NCBI GenBank assembly: GCA_001769505.1
Contig: MEOF01000039.1
Location: 21,177 to 85,176 of the forward strand
DNA from: Bacteroidetes bacterium GWF2_33_38
GTDB taxonomy: Bacteria > Bacteroidota > Bacteroidia > Bacteroidales > GWF2-33-38
DNA: 64,000 bases
Direction: 5' to 3'
Positions 29,782 to 40,586 of this stretch are shown here, in pieces. Numbering within the stretch: the stretch's first letter is position 1; each line of letters begins with the position of its first letter. The notes under the pieces are model-generated. The model searched no databases. It saw nothing but the letters and a program-made list of their open reading frames with translations, and was not told where the DNA came from. Position numbers and translations under genes: made by a program.

Positions 29782-32571
29782 TTACACAATTTTTATACAA
29801 AGCACTGTTACATCGTCGATTTGGTCGTTTTTGCCTTTCCAATGTTCAAAATGCTGATTCAATAATATTTGTTGCTCAGTCATAGGTTTGTCGCAAATGG
29901 TAAGCAATATTTTTTTGAAATGTTTGATTTTAAATTTTTTATTGCTGTCGCCACCAAATTGGTCGGCAAAACCATCAGAGAACATATAAATAACATCGGA
30001 TTTTTGTAATTGGAATTCTTTTACCGAAAATTTATCCATTTTTTCGTAAATGCCCACAGGCATTTTATCGCCTTTAAGTTCAATAAGTTCAACATCATTA
30101 CGAGCGCTATTCTCATCATGAGATTGTTTTATTTCACTTGCACCTAATTTCCGGAGAATTATAAGTGAATTATTTGCCCCAGCAAATTCGAGCATTTTTG
30201 TTGAATTGTCAATTGAGCAAACCACGATGTCCATTCCATCTTTATTCGCACTATCTTTTTCATTTTGCTGAAGTGATTTTACGATTTCTTTTCTAAGTCG
30301 GTTCAGAATTATTCCGGGATTTGTCATGTACTCTTTGGTAACAATTTCTTTCAAAAAAGCGATTCCCAACATACTCATAAATGCTCCCGGAACACCGTGT
30401 CCGGTGCAATCGGAAACGGCAATTACTTTTTTATTTTCGACTTCGCTCATCCAATAAAAATCGCCACTAACTATGTCGCGGGGTTTAAAAACTATAAAAT
30501 GCTCAGGAAACAAATTGGTAAATATTTCTTGTGTTGGCAATATTGCAGATTGAATACGCTTAGCATAATTTATACTGTCAACAATTTCTTTTTGTTGTCC
30601 TTTTATCTGTTCGTTGCTTCGCATGGCTTCGGCAAACAGAATTTGAATTTTTTCTTTTGCTTTTTTCTTTTGACGGTTTTCTTTGAGAATTATAACAAGC
30701 AATATTAAAAACAAAATCAAGCCTGCAACAAGTAAATAGATGATGTTTTTTTGTGCTTTTGCATCCTTGTCTTTTTCAACAATTTCTTGATTTTTTAACT
30801 CAAGTTGTAGTTTTTGGCTCTGCTCTTTGAATTGCATCATTATTTTTTGTCTTTCGATTTCGTTTTTTAATTCTGAAATCAACCCAGATTTTGAGGCGCC
30901 TTCAACATCGGCTCGGTCTATCATTTCAGATAATTGTTTGCCGTCTGAATCGGAAAATGCACCCAAATCGCGTAATTTAATCGAATATTCGTAAGCATTT
31001 TTACAATCGTTCAAGGCAAAGTATATTTTCGACAGTTCGTCGTAGTTGCGTTGCAAAAGGTTTAAAAGCGACAGTTCTTTCGCCAAATCGGCTGATTTAG
31101 TATAATATTCTAAGGCTTCTTTGTAGTGTTCCATTACTTTGTGAACGTTTCCAATATTATGAAGCGTAAAAGCAAGTCCTTTGTTATAATCAATGTCTTC
31201 TTTTATTTTTAACGACTGCATATAATATTCCAATGCTTTGTTGTATTTATTCCAGTCGTAGTTTATGTTTCCAAGATTGTTGAGTGAAACTGAAACGCCT
31301 TTTTGATTACCTAGGGCTTCGTTTACATCTATCGATTTTTCGTACGATTCAACAGCTTTGTCGAAGTTTCCGATTCCTTGATAAGCAATCCCTATATTAT
31401 TCAATGCAGCTGCTGTATTTTCTTTATTTTGAAGATTTTGGTCGAGAGCTAAGGATTGGTTGAAATAATTTAAGGCATTATTATAATCTCCCTTTTCGTA
31501 ATAAATGTTTCCGATGTTATTCAATAGATTTGAAACAGCTGGTTTATTATCTTCGGTTTTCATTAATTCGAGTGCGAGTTGGAAGTTTTCCAATGCATTG
31601 TCGAGTCGAAATAAATCGTTATTAATTAATGCAATATCGTTGTAAGCGTAAGCCGCACCTTCGTTGTCGCCTGTTTGGAGCTTTAAACTTGCAGCATCGT
31701 CGAAATTTCGAATTGCTTTATCGAAATTACCTTCGTCGAATTCTATGGCTGCTAAATCTTTAAGCACATCGGCGGAGCCAGATTTATCTTTAAATTTTTG
31801 ATTAATTTTTAGAGCTTCGTTTAAATTTTCTTTTGCTTTTTCAAGGTCGTTATCAATATATTGCTGTTTTGCAATTTTTTTGAGTAAGTGAGCTTTTTCC
31901 AAATCATCGTTTTGCAATTTGTTTAATTCCGAAAGATTTTCTTTTAACGATTTTGTCTCATTATTTTTAGCTTTGTTTTCAACAATATTAGCTGGTTTTT
32001 GAGTTGAAATTTCTTTATTTTCAGAATTGTCGGTAACCGTTTGTTTTTGTTCTTCGATTTTATCCGCCGTTTCTTTTTCAGAGTCGGCTACTTTGTCGGC
32101 TTTATTATTCAACGCAAGAAGTTTTGCTTCGAATTGTTTCTTATAATCTTGATCGTATTCAAATTTTTTAATAGCCTGATTATATTTAATTTTTGCAATC
32201 GGACTACTGTATATCGAATAGTCGGTATTGGGAACAATTTCAACCAGAGTTAGAGTTCCCATGTCGAATTCGGGGAAAGAAACTTTGCTGTCAGATTCAG
32301 GGACAACTGTTGAAATGCTGTATTTCATGGTTACAAAGCCTGGTTTTGAGATTTCGATTACATAAGGAGCATTAATTTCGAGCGAAATAATAAAACCAAA
32401 GTCTTTTACACTTGTAGCAAGAATTACGTCTCCATTGTTGATTACATTAACTTTAGCTCCAATTGCTTGTTTTCCGTTTGCTTTAACATCTCCCACGAAC
32501 TTTGCAGGAAATTTTTCTGAAAATGCGTTGATAGAAAAAAAGATAAATATCCCGATTATTATGTTTTTCAT
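29782..32571 (-). CDS. TPR-repeat protein with TM helix and C-terminal SpoIIE/PP2C phosphatase domain
   Basis: Signal peptide; TPR arrays (ALNNIGIAYQGIGNFDKAVESYEKSIDV); IQSAILPTQEIF...FKPRDIVSGDFYWM...AVSDCTGHGVPGAFMSMLG...MFSDGFADQFGG. Confidence 0.88.
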   Translation of the reverse strand: MKNIIIGIFIFFSINAFSEKFPAKFVGDVKANGKQAIGAKVNVINNGDVILATSVKDFGFIISLEINAPYVIEISKPGFVTMKYSISTVVPESDSKVSFPEFDMGTLTLVEIVPNTDYSIYSSPIAKIKYNQAIKKFEYDQDYKKQFEAKLLALNNKADKVADSEKETADKIEEQKQTVTDNSENKEISTQKPANIVENKAKNNETKSLKENLSELNKLQNDDLEKAHLLKKIAKQQYIDNDLEKAKENLNEALKINQKFKDKSGSADVLKDLAAIEFDEGNFDKAIRNFDDAASLKLQTGDNEGAAYAYNDIALINNDLFRLDNALENFQLALELMKTEDNKPAVSNLLNNIGNIYYEKGDYNNALNYFNQSLALDQNLQNKENTAAALNNIGIAYQGIGNFDKAVESYEKSIDVNEALGNQKGVSVSLNNLGNINYDWNKYNKALEYYMQSLKIKEDIDYNKGLAFTLHNIGNVHKVMEHYKEALEYYTKSADLAKELSLLNLLQRNYDELSKIYFALNDCKNAYEYSIKLRDLGAFSDSDGKQLSEMIDRADVEGASKSGLISELKNEIERQKIMMQFKEQSQKLQLELKNQEIVEKDKDAKAQKNIIYLLVAGLILFLILLVIILKENRQKKKAKEKIQILFAEAMRSNEQIKGQQKEIVDSINYAKRIQSAILPTQEIFTNLFPEHFIVFKPRDIVSGDFYWMSEVENKKVIAVSDCTGHGVPGAFMSMLGIAFLKEIVTKEYMTNPGIILNRLRKEIVKSLQQNEKDSANKDGMDIVVCSIDNSTKMLEFAGANNSLIILRKLGASEIKQSHDENSARNDVELIELKGDKMPVGIYEKMDKFSVKEFQLQKSDVIYMFSDGFADQFGGDSNKKFKIKHFKKILLTICDKPMTEQQILLNQHFEHWKGKNDQIDDVTVLCIKIV

Positions 32572-32598
32572 ATCGTATTTTTTAAACGTTCAAATTTA

Positions 32599-33432
32599 CT
32601 ATATATCAATCTCAATCCAATTATTTTTGCATAAAACCGTATGAGATGTAATTCCGATTTTTTTCAATAATTCAAAAACCTCTTGTCGCCCTTTTGATAA
32701 TTCATCTACATGATGTGTATCGGAATTAACTACAATCGGAATTCTGTGTTCTTTACACAAATTTAAAATATACGTTGATGGATAAAATTCTTCGGTTAGC
32801 TTTTTATAATATCCTCGAGTATTAATTTCGATTAAACATTGACTTTCTTTAACAATTTCGATTGTTTTTTCAATCTCGGCTTTATACCAATTGTCGTTTT
32901 CGTTGAAGTAACAATTATTTTTATTGAATTTTTTTACCAAATCTAAATGTCCGATAATGTTAGGTTTTTCGACTTGAAGCATTTGTCGAATAGCTTCAAA
33001 ATAGGTTTTAACAGCATTTTCAACATTAGAATTGAATAAAGAACGAACCCCTTTTTCGAAAACTTCGGGAGAGGCATCAATGGTCAAAAACTGTTGTTGA
33101 AAAATGTTGCTTTCTACGTAATGCACCGAGCCAATAATGTAATCGAGCTTGTCGTTTTTGAAATTCGACGCTCCAGCAATGTTGGGAATGAAATCAGCTT
33201 CGACTCCTAAATAGATTTCAATTTCTGCGACATACTGTTTTTGTAATTCTCTAATTTTTTGTTTGTATTCAACAAATCCTTCTTTGCTCATTTGCCATTT
33301 AGCACAGAGCGATGTTGGTGCATGTCCCGAAAATCCGATAGCCTTATAGTTCAACGATATTGCTTTTTTTACAATATCATCAGCCGTGCTTTTGCCGTCG
33401 CACCAATTTGTATGTGTGTGATAATTATACAT
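32599..33432 (-). CDS. PHP-domain histidinol-phosphatase-like protein
   Basis: YNYHTHTNWCDGKSTADDIVKKAI; GFSGHAP; IIGHLDLVKKF; VVNSDTHHVDEL. Confidence 0.82.
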   Translation of the reverse strand: MYNYHTHTNWCDGKSTADDIVKKAISLNYKAIGFSGHAPTSLCAKWQMSKEGFVEYKQKIRELQKQYVAEIEIYLGVEADFIPNIAGASNFKNDKLDYIIGSVHYVESNIFQQQFLTIDASPEVFEKGVRSLFNSNVENAVKTYFEAIRQMLQVEKPNIIGHLDLVKKFNKNNCYFNENDNWYKAEIEKTIEIVKESQCLIEINTRGYYKKLTEEFYPSTYILNLCKEHRIPIVVNSDTHHVDELSKGRQEVFELLKKIGITSHTVLCKNNWIEIDI

Positions 33433-33477
33433 TCGAGTTAAAAGCTTTTTAAGTTCATAAAGTTAAAAGTAGAATGT

Positions 33478-34056
33478 TTATTTTATATAATATTCATGTA
33501 AATAAAAAGTATCTAAATTCTCAAATGAAACATACTGAATCAATCCAACATTAGGGGCAAACCAATACTTACTATTATGAAAAACAACATCTTTATATTG
33601 TAGAGAACTGTCACTATTTAAGTAAAATATTGGGATAGTGGTTCCTGATATTAATGTATCTGAATCATATGTTGAAGCCATTCTTATTAAATAACTAGCA
33701 ATACCACTTATAATGAACCTACCGCCTTCACATTCCATATTATTATTATATTGTGCATTAGCACTATCTTTTTCTCCAATATAATTTGAAAACATTGTAA
33801 ATGATATTTCATCCCACTCTCTACAGTACTCCTGCCTATCTTTTCCTTTATTGTTTTCATAATTTGATATATAGACACTATCTTTTTTCGTAAGGTTTTT
33901 ATTATAGTAAATCCAATAATTTCCATCTTTGAATACTGAAAAATATTTTTCTCCAGTTTCAGGCATTGGACAATAATCTAGTGTTTTACACCTTTTGCAA
34001 CTATAAAATGATGTAAAGAATAGTGCTATAACAAAAATGATATAATATTTTTTCAA
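33478..34056 (-). CDS. Lipoprotein, tandem paralog 2
   Basis: FYSCKRCKTLDYCPMPETGEKYFSVFKDGNYWIYYNKNLTKKDSVYISNYE; paralogous to the adjacent ORF. Confidence 0.65.
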   Translation of the reverse strand: MKKYYIIFVIALFFTSFYSCKRCKTLDYCPMPETGEKYFSVFKDGNYWIYYNKNLTKKDSVYISNYENNKGKDRQEYCREWDEISFTMFSNYIGEKDSANAQYNNNMECEGGRFIISGIASYLIRMASTYDSDTLISGTTIPIFYLNSDSSLQYKDVVFHNSKYWFAPNVGLIQYVSFENLDTFYLHEYYIK

Positions 34057-34631
34057 TGTATATAATATTCGTGTAAATAAAAAGTATCTAAACTATTCTT
34101 TGAGACATATTGAACGATACCGATATTGGGTGTAAACCAATATTTATCATTGTACTTTATCGTTTTTGAATATTCAAATGTAGAATCATAATTCCAAAAA
34201 CCAGATAGAATTTCCTGATTTAGCAGGGTGTCAACATCATTTGCAGAATTAATTTCAACTATAACTCCTTCTGTATAGTTTTTAATTCTAAATACACCTC
34301 CATTTCCCATTGTATTTCCAGTAAAAGTACCAATCAAATAATCGCCGTCATACATAAATGACGAATTTAAATGAAATCTTAAATTATCCCATTCTATACA
34401 AAATTCCATTCCATCTTTTTCACGTGTTATTTCATAATTAGAAATGTAAACGCTATCTTTTTTTGTAAGGTCTTTATTGTAATAAATCCAATAATTATCT
34501 TCGTTGAACACAGAAAAATATTTTTCGGTAGCTTCTGGCATCGGACAATAATCTAAATTTTTACAATGGTAACAACTTGTAAACGAAACAGAGAACATAA
34601 AAACAAAAAATGGTATGATTGATAATTTCAT
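34053..34631 (-). CDS. Lipoprotein, tandem paralog 1
   Basis: FTSCYHCKNLDYCPMPEATEKYFSVFNEDNYWIYYNKDLTKKDSVYISNYE; 4-bp overlap with the next gene. Confidence 0.65.
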   Translation of the reverse strand: MKLSIIPFFVFMFSVSFTSCYHCKNLDYCPMPEATEKYFSVFNEDNYWIYYNKDLTKKDSVYISNYEITREKDGMEFCIEWDNLRFHLNSSFMYDGDYLIGTFTGNTMGNGGVFRIKNYTEGVIVEINSANDVDTLLNQEILSGFWNYDSTFEYSKTIKYNDKYWFTPNIGIVQYVSKNSLDTFYLHEYYIH

Positions 34632-34663
34632 TATAATCTTTCAACTTTACAAACTTTCCACTC

Positions 34664-35902
34664 CTAAAACGCTGCCATCAATAAATCAATATCTTTTGAG
34701 CGAATTCCGAATAATTGACCAATATAATCGTTAGTTAAAATTCCGCGATAAACATAAACTCCATTTCGAGTACCATTGTCTTTTTTGAGCAATTGATTCA
34801 ATCCTCCCGCTTCGCCAACTTGAATGACTACATGAGATAAGATATTGCTTAATGCGTATGAAGCTGTCCGAGCCACGCGTGATGCCGTATTTGGAACGCA
34901 ATAATGAACAACTCCGTGCTTTCTGAATACTGGATTTTTGTGAGTGGTAAGTTCAGATGTTTCGAAACAACCACCTTGGTCGATGCTTATGTCAATAATT
35001 ACCGAACCATTTTTCATGTTTTTAACCATTTCTTCGGTTACAACAAATCGAGGACCTTGGTCGATTAAACGAATGGCTCCAATAACTACATCTGCTGATT
35101 TTAGAGCATTGTTTAACACTTTAGGATGAATTAATGAGGTAAATATTCGCTGTCCCAAATTGCTTTGAATTCGGCGGAGTTTATACACCGAATTGTCGAA
35201 AACACGAACCATTGCACCTAAACCGAGTGCTGTTCTTGCAGCTGATTCTCCGGCAGTTCCAGCTCCAATAATCACAACTTCGGTTGGATTAACTCCAGTA
35301 ATTCCTCCAAGCATTTCGCCTTTTCCTCCATGTTGATTGCTTAAATATTCGGCAGCAATTAGCACCGATGTGCTTCCAACAATTTCGCTCATGGAACGAA
35401 CAATCGGGAAACTATTATTCTCATCTTTAAGCGATTCAAATGAAATGGCAGTAATCTTTTTTTCGACTAGTTTTTCGATATATTCTCTTGTTTGTTGAGT
35501 TATGTGTAATGAGGAAATTAAAATTTGGTCGCCTACTAAAAAATCCAATTCGTCCAAAGTCATTGGTGCGATTTTAAGTACAATATCGGCTTTATATACG
35601 TCCTCTTTTTTGTCGGCAATTATAGCTCCATACTCACTATAGTGCAAATCAGAAAAATTTGCTACAATTCCGGCGTCTTTTTCAACAATAATTTGATGTC
35701 CGTTATTGACAAGAAGCTCAACTCCGAGTGGAGTTATTGCAACCCGACCTTCATTTGGGTCAATTTCTTTTGGAACACCAATGATATATTTTTTGTTTTT
35801 TCTACCGGTTTCCAGTTTTTCTTCTTGTGGCAATAAGCCTTCTTTGTGTAATGTTATCAGCTTTTGCGACGATTCGTATTTTTCCATAATCTTGTTTTTC
35901 AA
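34664..35902 (-). CDS. ald: Alanine dehydrogenase
   Basis: IGVPKEIDPNEGRVAITPLGVELLVNNGHQIIVEKDAG; VVIIGAGTAGESAARTALGLGAMVRVFD; VIIDISIDQGGCFETSELTTHKNPVF. Confidence 0.9.
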   Translation of the reverse strand: MKNKIMEKYESSQKLITLHKEGLLPQEEKLETGRKNKKYIIGVPKEIDPNEGRVAITPLGVELLVNNGHQIIVEKDAGIVANFSDLHYSEYGAIIADKKEDVYKADIVLKIAPMTLDELDFLVGDQILISSLHITQQTREYIEKLVEKKITAISFESLKDENNSFPIVRSMSEIVGSTSVLIAAEYLSNQHGGKGEMLGGITGVNPTEVVIIGAGTAGESAARTALGLGAMVRVFDNSVYKLRRIQSNLGQRIFTSLIHPKVLNNALKSADVVIGAIRLIDQGPRFVVTEEMVKNMKNGSVIIDISIDQGGCFETSELTTHKNPVFRKHGVVHYCVPNTASRVARTASYALSNILSHVVIQVGEAGGLNQLLKKDNGTRNGVYVYRGILTNDYIGQLFGIRSKDIDLLMAAF

Positions 35903-35998
35903 TTAACAATTTTATTATGATGAATTAATTCACAAATTACAAAAAAGATGAAGATATTCAAACAGAATCTGTACAAAAAATAATAACTTGCAGCCTTT

Positions 35999-37723
35999 AT
36001 GAAAATTTCTAAGAAAATATTGTACTGTAATAGTCTTGTAAATTATTCGAGATTCGACACTCGAGTTGTGAAAGTTGGCGAGATTGAAATGGGTGGAGGA
36101 AATATCATCAGAATTCAATCAATGACCAACACAAATACGCTTGACACAATTAAAACGGCAGAACAATCTATTCGAATTTTTGAAGCTGGAGGCGAATTAA
36201 TACGAATTACAGCTCCCGGAATAAAAGATGCCGAAAACTTATTGAAAATTAAAAATCACATTCGAAACAAAGGGTTTACATTTCCGTTAGTTGCCGACAT
36301 TCACTTCAATCCATTGGCGGCTGAAATTTCGGCAAAACATGTTGAAAAAATCAGAATTAATCCGGGTAATTTTGCTGAACGAAAACTTGGAAAAAGCACA
36401 TATTCAGAAACGGAATTTGAGTTAGGTCTAAAAAGTATAAATGAAAAATTTATTCCACTTTTAAACATTTGTAAAGAACACAAGACAGCTTTACGAATCG
36501 GCATCAATCATGGTTCGCTTTCGGAGCGAATTATGAGTAAATATGGCGATACGCTTTTGGGAATGGTTGAGTCGGCAATGGAATATATTCGTGTTTGTAA
36601 AAACGAAAACTTCTTTAATATAGTTCTTTCGATTAAGTCGAGCAACACTCAAGTTATGGTTCAGTCTTACAGAATGTTGGCACAGCAAATGAAAAGCGAA
36701 GGAATGAATTTTCCTCTACACTTGGGCGTGACCGAAGCCGGAGATGCAGAAGATGGAAGAATTAAATCGGCTGTGGGAATAGGAGCTTTGCTTGCCGATG
36801 GCTTGGGCGATACCATTCGGGTTTCGCTTACCGAAGATCCTGAAAAAGAAATTCCAATTGCCAAAATACTTGTCGAAAAATATGAAAATCGTACAAATTT
36901 AATCACATTTTCAGAGCCGAAAACAATCAATTACAATCCCTTTGAATTTAAGCGAAGAGAAAGTTATTCGGTGAAAAATATTGGAAGTAAGCATTCGCCT
37001 ATTGTAGTTTCAAAAGAAGAATCTCAAAATGAAACTATTGTTGCAGACTATATTTTATCTCATAATCATGACATAAGTTTTATTGAGATTGACGCCGATT
37101 CGGGAGTTGATTTTAATAAACTAAAACAACTTCCCGATTCCTCGGTATTGCTTGTAAAAACGCACCATAAAAATTACACGGGAAGTATTCGAAATTTCTT
37201 TTTCAATTTGGAAAATCACAACATAAAAATTCCTATAATTTTAAAATATTCGGACAATTGTAAAACAAAAGATGAATTTATTGTAAATGCCGCCGCCGAT
37301 TTAGGTTCCATTTTGATTGATGGATTTGGCGATGGAATTTTACTGGAATCATCAAAACTTTCAAACGATTTTGCGGTTCAAACCGCATTTGGTATTTTGC
37401 AGGCTTGTCGGTTACGCTTTTCAAAAACCGAATACATTATGTGTCCTTCGTGCGGAAGAACTTTGTTTGATATTCAAGAGGTTGCCGCTAAAGTTAAAGA
37501 AAAGACAGGTCATCTAAAGAATTTAAAAATTGCAGTTATGGGCTGCATTGTAAACGGACCAGGTGAAATGGCAGACGCCGATTATGGTTACATTGGTTCA
37601 GGAAACAAAAAGGTAAATCTTTACAAAAAGAAAGATCTTGTGAAAAAAGGACTTGCCGAAGAAAATGCAGTTGACGAACTCATCGATTTAATTAAAGAAT
37701 TTGGCGATTGGGTTAATCCATAG
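35999..37723 (+). CDS. ispG: 4-hydroxy-3-methylbut-2-enyl diphosphate synthase (long, insert-containing form)
   Basis: IRIQSMTNTNTLDT; LVADIHFNPLAAEISAKHVEKIRINPGNFAE; CPSCGRTLFDIQEVA; AVMGCIVNGPGEMADADYGYIGSG. Confidence 0.95.
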   Translation: MKISKKILYCNSLVNYSRFDTRVVKVGEIEMGGGNIIRIQSMTNTNTLDTIKTAEQSIRIFEAGGELIRITAPGIKDAENLLKIKNHIRNKGFTFPLVADIHFNPLAAEISAKHVEKIRINPGNFAERKLGKSTYSETEFELGLKSINEKFIPLLNICKEHKTALRIGINHGSLSERIMSKYGDTLLGMVESAMEYIRVCKNENFFNIVLSIKSSNTQVMVQSYRMLAQQMKSEGMNFPLHLGVTEAGDAEDGRIKSAVGIGALLADGLGDTIRVSLTEDPEKEIPIAKILVEKYENRTNLITFSEPKTINYNPFEFKRRESYSVKNIGSKHSPIVVSKEESQNETIVADYILSHNHDISFIEIDADSGVDFNKLKQLPDSSVLLVKTHHKNYTGSIRNFFFNLENHNIKIPIILKYSDNCKTKDEFIVNAAADLGSILIDGFGDGILLESSKLSNDFAVQTAFGILQACRLRFSKTEYIMCPSCGRTLFDIQEVAAKVKEKTGHLKNLKIAVMGCIVNGPGEMADADYGYIGSGNKKVNLYKKKDLVKKGLAEENAVDELIDLIKEFGDWVNP

Positions 37724-37747
37724 CTCACGGCTCTAATCTGTACATAC

Positions 37748-38326
37748 ATGACGAAACTTTTATTTGCTACAAACAACAAACACAAAATCGAGGAAATTCA
37801 AAAATTGATTGGAAATAAGTACGATATTCTTTTTTTGAAAGATGTGAACATAACAGAAGATATTCCCGAAAACCAACCTACGATTGAAGGAAATGCATCG
37901 GAAAAGTCACATTTTATTTACCTTAAAACTAAGTTTAATTGCTTTGCCGACGATACCGGATTAGAAATTGAAGCTTTGAATGGAGAACCTGGAGTATTCT
38001 CGGCTCGTTACGCAGGAAACCATAAAGATTCCAATGCGAATATGAGGAAAGTATTGGAGAAAATGGAAGGTGTTTCGAATCGAAAAGCTCGTTTTAAAAC
38101 AGTTATTTCATTAATTATCGATGGAAATGAACATTTGTTCGAAGGAGTCATAAACGGAAATATTATTGAATCACCACGAGGAAAAGACGGCTTTGGATAC
38201 GATCCAATTTTTCAACCGATTGGTTATCACGAAACCTTTGCAGAAATGAGTATGGAACTTAAAAATGAAATCAGTCATCGAGGCTTGGCAACAAAAAAAC
38301 TAATTGAGTTTTTGAAAAAAATGTAA
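37748..38326 (+). CDS. rdgB: XTP/dITP diphosphatase (RdgB/HAM1)
   Basis: [68 protein letters not shown]. Confidence 0.95.
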   Translation: MTKLLFATNNKHKIEEIQKLIGNKYDILFLKDVNITEDIPENQPTIEGNASEKSHFIYLKTKFNCFADDTGLEIEALNGEPGVFSARYAGNHKDSNANMRKVLEKMEGVSNRKARFKTVISLIIDGNEHLFEGVINGNIIESPRGKDGFGYDPIFQPIGYHETFAEMSMELKNEISHRGLATKKLIEFLKKM

Positions 38327-38363
38327 AATGCGGTTTTTAGTAATTCTAGCAAAATAAACATTC

Positions 38364-39215
38364 ATGACAAAACTGTTTTTATTCTTGTTTACAATTTATT
38401 TTTTTACCTCTTGTGTTCAATTCAAAAAGGTGGCTACAAGTTTTAATGGTAATTGTCGACAACTTAAAAAGTATTCAAATTATGAATCAAATTCAATTGG
38501 TCAACAATCAAAATATATTTTTGAAAGTAGCGAATTGACAATGTTAAAGCAAGTATATGAGCTGGACAAGCTTGTTGACAAAGACGAATTAGTAACAATA
38601 ATTAATCTTTTGGAATGGACTCATAAGACAATTCCTTACAGTTATGGTTTTAGTGGTGATAAAACAAAATCATTCAGTAATCCAAGAAATGCTTTAACAA
38701 TGCTAAAAAACAAAGACGACAAAAATATGGTATTTGTTTGCAGAGACATGGCTACAGCATTAACAGAAATATATTTATCAATTGGTTTCAAAGCAAGAAC
38801 TGTAACTTGCATATCACGTTATTTCAATGACAATGACGTTCATGTTGTGACTGAAGTATATTGCAAGAAATTAAAAAAATGGATTATGGTTGACCCTTCA
38901 TTTAATGCTTACTTTATAGACAACAATAATCAAATATTAAATCTTTGTGAAATTCGCGATCATTTTGCAAATAAACTTGACTTAAAAACCAATTCAAATG
39001 TAAATATAAATAATCTTGCTTTTAATTCACATAAATATTTAAAGTATATGTCAAGAGTTTGTTTTGACTTTGAAAGAGCGATTGATATTGAATTTGGAAT
39101 TGAAAATAAATCGGTAAAAAGAATGATACTTAATCCAAAAGGTTACTCAAAGAAAAAATATACAGACTCTGAATATTTGCAAATAACAAATAATACAGAC
39201 TTATTTTGGAATTAG
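38364..39215 (+). CDS. Transglutaminase-like lipoprotein
   Basis: Lipobox FFTSCVQF; VFVCRDMATALTEIYLSIGFKARTVTCIS...NDVHVVTEVYCKKLKKWIMVDPSFNAYF. Confidence 0.7.
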   Translation: MTKLFLFLFTIYFFTSCVQFKKVATSFNGNCRQLKKYSNYESNSIGQQSKYIFESSELTMLKQVYELDKLVDKDELVTIINLLEWTHKTIPYSYGFSGDKTKSFSNPRNALTMLKNKDDKNMVFVCRDMATALTEIYLSIGFKARTVTCISRYFNDNDVHVVTEVYCKKLKKWIMVDPSFNAYFIDNNNQILNLCEIRDHFANKLDLKTNSNVNINNLAFNSHKYLKYMSRVCFDFERAIDIEFGIENKSVKRMILNPKGYSKKKYTDSEYLQITNNTDLFWN

Positions 39216-39243
39216 TAAATTATAAAACAATTTGACACAAATT

Positions 39244-39335
39244 GCTAACAATAAGCAAAAACAACTGCCGAAAAAGTTGGCTCTTGACTCAAAAGTTGAA
39301 GGTTGGGCAGTGTGTTTCTGCTTGTCGCCGTTAAC
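39244..39335. repeat. attC-like imperfect palindrome immediately downstream of CDS 38364..39215
   Basis: Left arm GCTAACAATAAGCAAAAACAACTGCC; right arm (reverse complement) GTTAACGGCGACAAGCAGAAACACACTGCCC; ends TGCTAAC...GTTAACA pair 6/7. Confidence 0.4.
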
Positions 39336-39526
39336 AGAAATAGGTATAGTTATGGACTTTATTAATTTGAAAACCTCGGTATATTCGATATATTTGTATA
39401 GTAAAATTTTAAAAGATAGTTGGCTAATATCAGAATATTCCGAAGAAGTGGATTACTGAAAAAACCTATTATCAAAAAATCATCCAACAAGGATTATATT
39501 ATAAGCTTTTCAAAAAAAAGATATTT

Positions 39527-40570
39527 ATGTTAGATTTTAGCGAAGTGTGTTTGCAGAATATTGTGGTTCACAATGTTGGAAATAAAAGTGCAGAAAGCGG
39601 AATCCGATTTTCAAAGTCGGAGTTTAATATCGAAAATCAAGCCGTAAAAGATATTTTGCTTAAATACTTTTTGTCGTCGTTTAACGCTGATAATTTTTAC
39701 AATTTTTTTCACGATACTGACATCAATCTTAACGAGATTTTTTCGTACACGAGTAAAATTTTTGAAAATTCCGAGAATTTGTACGAACAGTCGGTAAATA
39801 TAGCCAAACATTTGTACGAAAATTCGAATCATCCTAAAATAAAGGGTGGCGAATTTTATATTGTTTATTTCAGCAATTGCGTGGTTGAAGGAGAGTTGGT
39901 TGATGCCTTGGGTTTCTTCAAGTCGGAAAACAAAGATACTTACATTCGTGTTTATCAACGAGGCGAAAATTTTGAAGTCGATTACGAAAATGGAATCAAT
40001 ATTAACAAACTCGACAAAGGTTGTTTGATTTACAATACCGAAAAAAATCACGGATATAAAATCAGCATTGTTGACTCGTATAACAAAGGAAATGAAGCTG
40101 TTTACTGGCGAGAAGATTTTTTAAAAATAAAGCCTCGTGAAGACAATTTCTACAGTACCAAAAATACCTTAGAAATGGTGAAAAAATTCAGTAAACACAT
40201 TGTGAAATCGAACGACGCTGATAAAAAAGAACAAGTTGAGTTAATAAAACGAACCGAAGAATATTTTACCGAAAAAGAGGAGTTCAATATGGGCGAATTT
40301 ACTCAAGAAGTAATGCTTAAACCTGAAATTATTGAAGCGTTTAACGACTACAAACATGTTTACGAAGAAAATCACAATATAAACTCTGAAGAATCGTTTG
40401 AAATTTCGGAAAATGCCGTAAAAAAATCGAAGCAATATTTCAGAAGCATTCTGAAGCTTGATAAAAATTTTCATGTTTATGTACATTCAAAACCCGAATT
40501 TTTAGAAAAAGGCTATGATAACGAAAAACGCATGAAGTTTTACAAACTTTATTTCGACGAAGAGAAATAG
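39527..40570 (+). CDS. Nucleoid-associated protein (NdpA/YejK-like)
   Basis: FSEVCLQNIVVHNVGNKSAESGIRFSKSEFNI; KIKGGEFYIVYFSNCVVEGELVDALGFFKSENKDTYIRV. Confidence 0.75.
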   Translation: MLDFSEVCLQNIVVHNVGNKSAESGIRFSKSEFNIENQAVKDILLKYFLSSFNADNFYNFFHDTDINLNEIFSYTSKIFENSENLYEQSVNIAKHLYENSNHPKIKGGEFYIVYFSNCVVEGELVDALGFFKSENKDTYIRVYQRGENFEVDYENGININKLDKGCLIYNTEKNHGYKISIVDSYNKGNEAVYWREDFLKIKPREDNFYSTKNTLEMVKKFSKHIVKSNDADKKEQVELIKRTEEYFTEKEEFNMGEFTQEVMLKPEIIEAFNDYKHVYEENHNINSEESFEISENAVKKSKQYFRSILKLDKNFHVYVHSKPEFLEKGYDNEKRMKFYKLYFDEEK

Positions 40571-40586
40571 AATTTTTAGAATTTGG

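Noticed and set aside
35999-37723. Long ispG as a gene fusion
   Set aside because: The extended, insert-containing IspG form is known in Bacteroidetes and some other lineages; not unusual.
39232-39459. 75-aa plus-strand ORF after the transglutaminase-like gene
   Set aside because: Begins at a TTG and overlaps the attC-like palindrome; no protein family signal.
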